Shown piece by piece: positions 62,807 to 64,000 of a DNA stretch of 64,000 nt. The stretch lies in the NCBI GenBank assembly GCA_012934845.2, contig WNNJ02002372.1, forward strand, positions 1 to 64,000. The letters run 5' to 3'. Position 1 is the stretch's first letter, and each line of letters starts with the position of its first letter. The stretch comes from Pomphorhynchus laevis. Lineage: Eukaryota > Acanthocephala > Palaeacanthocephala > Echinorhynchida > Pomphorhynchidae. The translations under genes and the position numbers were made by a program. The notes beneath the pieces were generated by a model. It saw only the letters and a program-made list of their open reading frames with translations, was not told the origin of the DNA and made no database searches.

Positions 62807-63120
62807 CGTCACGAGATAGCGATAGTGAGATTACTATAAAGGAACAACAAGAATAATGATGATTTTACTAATTAACCGCTCTGCAATGCTACTGTGTGAC
62901 AGAACAATACATCAATCGTACAGTATCTGAAAAAAGTGAAAATTTAAGAAAACAGTCAATTTAGTAGAAAAACCACACACGTATTTAAGAAATAGACAAA
63001 TTAAACAAAATCCACAATACTAAATCAAAGGTTTTTGTTTCAAAAATATACTTGGTATGTTTATCACACTCTGGTAGTTTATCATTAATTACCATCTATT
63101 AAAATTATAGCAACGATAAA
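62807..63120 (-). other. Presumed 5' flank of GBF1; no element recognised
   Basis: AT-rich sequence with no clear TATA-initiator pair, CpG cluster or repeat. The transcription start cannot be placed. Confidence 0.4.
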
Positions 63121-63345
63121 AGACGGTCACTCAATCAACAATTTAAACCAAATTAGAGAAACAGATCAGCTAACAGAGTCTACGTATTTTATAATATACA
63201 AAAAATGTAAAATTTTATACAACAATGTAATATACATAAATGCAATTACGGTAACTCAAGCAACAATTTAAACAAAATTAGAGAAACAGGTCAGCTAACA
63301 GAATCTACGTATTTTATAATATACATAAATGCAAAAATGTAAATA
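63121..63345 (-). mobile_element. Tandem pair of Naiad-like termini (about 120-bp unit)
   Basis: A unit of about 122 bases beginning ACGGT(C/A)ACTCAA(T/G)CAACA and containing AGATCAGCTAACAGAGTCTA (63,163-63,182) is repeated directly at 63,247-63,345 (AGGTCAGCTAACAGAATCTA). The units share sequence left of the Naiad signature, so the duplication includes flank or a subfamily end. Confidence 0.75.
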
Positions 63346-63439
63346 TCATAATATAAAGATTTCCAGCAATTTGGATATTTTAAAGGTCGAAACATTTATT
63401 GCAAAATGTTCTTTTCCGCTTTAAATACTTCTCCCAATA

Positions 63440-64000
63440 AAATGTTCTCTTCTCTTTGAAAACTTCCCTCCCAGAGCTATTCCACCTTATTCCCGGTTCG
63501 TATGATGAAGTTTCTTCGGTTCTTCTGTCATTACCTAATAAAACATCTGCTTCTAGCCCAATTCCCAATCACTTCATTAAAAATATCTGCTCCTCTATCT
63601 TACCCTTCTTAACCACATTGTTCAACTTGTCTATCCGTAGCCGCATATCTCCTTCCTACTGGAAATGCGCCACTGTTCGTCCTATCTTTAAAAAGCAATC
63701 TATCGACACTTCACTACAATCTCTGTACCGTCATATCTCACTTCTCCCAACCCTCTCTAAACTCCTTGAGCGTCTTGTTCTCAAAGAAGTTGAAGCATAT
63801 ATATTTTCCTCCGGCTTGTTTCCTCCCTTTCAAGCTGCTTTTCGATCTAATCACTCTACTGAAATTGCATGTCTGAAAGTTTATAACGACTTACTCATCA
63901 CGCGCGACCAAAAATTATGTAGTGTACAAGTTTTTCTTGATCTCTAATCTTTTGACATCGTCGATCACTCGATTCTTCTCAATCGTCTTCGTCGTAATTA
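63440..64000 (+). pseudogene. CR1/L2-like LINE reverse transcriptase, runs off the window
   Basis: Open from 63,456 to 63,947: PIPNHFIKNICSSILPFLTT and ISPSYWKCATVRPIFKK (RT fingers), HISLLPTLSKLLERLVLKEV (motif 1-2, normally YRPIS), FQAAFRSNHSTEIACLKVYN (normally GFR.GHSTE.AL), then CSVQVFLDL, a stop, and SFDIVDHSILLNRLR (motif A with its Asp, normally LDLS.AFDTVDH). The pattern is that of CR1/L2 superfamily LINEs. One stop within motif A marks this copy as broken. The C-terminal RT is outside the window, and no endonuclease is seen upstream, so it is 5'-truncated near 63,440. Confidence 0.82.

Overview
This is an AT-rich (by eye roughly three quarters A+T) stretch of a eukaryotic, almost certainly invertebrate animal, genome. 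The host content is one gene on the minus strand: an ortholog of GBF1 (Golgi-specific brefeldin-A-resistant Arf guanine-nucleotide exchange factor; garz in flies). I found 34 coding exons by reading the minus strand for segments that match GBF1 in order and that are bounded by AG acceptors and GT donors. The start codon is near 62,806 and the last recognised exon ends at 1,024. The reading phase is compatible across every junction checked except two: exon 13 to 14, where an exon seems to be missing, and exon 2 to 3, where the donor of exon 2 is uncertain. The exons together encode about 1,570 residues (human GBF1 is about 1,860). They cover the DCB, HUS, Sec7 and HDS regions; the long disordered linkers of the human protein are mostly gone. 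Domain matches come from remembered family sequences, not from a database search.

The gene spans about 62 kb because some introns are full of mobile elements, while others remain only 49-90 bases long. The dominant invader is a Penelope-like element (PLE) whose GIY-YIG endonuclease lies before the reverse transcriptase. This is the permuted order known from the Naiad/Chlamys clade. The best copy is at 52,078-55,430. 5'-truncated copies with long RT frames lie at 4,624-5,821, 41,678-43,095 and 60,473-61,826. About fifteen further fragments share a terminal signature (AAATCAGCTAACTGAGTC or its complement) and a conserved structured 3' UTR. A second PLE with the usual order, RT then GIY-YIG, lies at 11,447-14,262 inside inverted terminal repeats. 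Other elements are an RTE-like LINE (24,950-27,240), a Jockey-like LINE split by a Naiad copy (40,440-43,830), an RT of unassigned clade on the minus strand (39,165-40,250), a CR1/L2-like LINE running off the right edge, a LINE tail with a 19-bp target-site duplication (62,029-62,246), and a Merlin-like transposase remnant with a related MITE.

Region by region: 1-850 holds nested palindromes separated by AT microsatellites; 1,024-62,806 is GBF1 with its introns; 62,807-64,000 is upstream flank with tandem Naiad termini and the CR1/L2 LINE. The most unusual signal not covered by standard gene features is a family of short motifs at nine loci: CTGA(A/T)GA(A/T), a short hairpin, then GAAA. They mostly sit in inverted repeats, including the termini of the second PLE. 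They resemble hammerhead ribozyme cores but carry one extra base before the stem.
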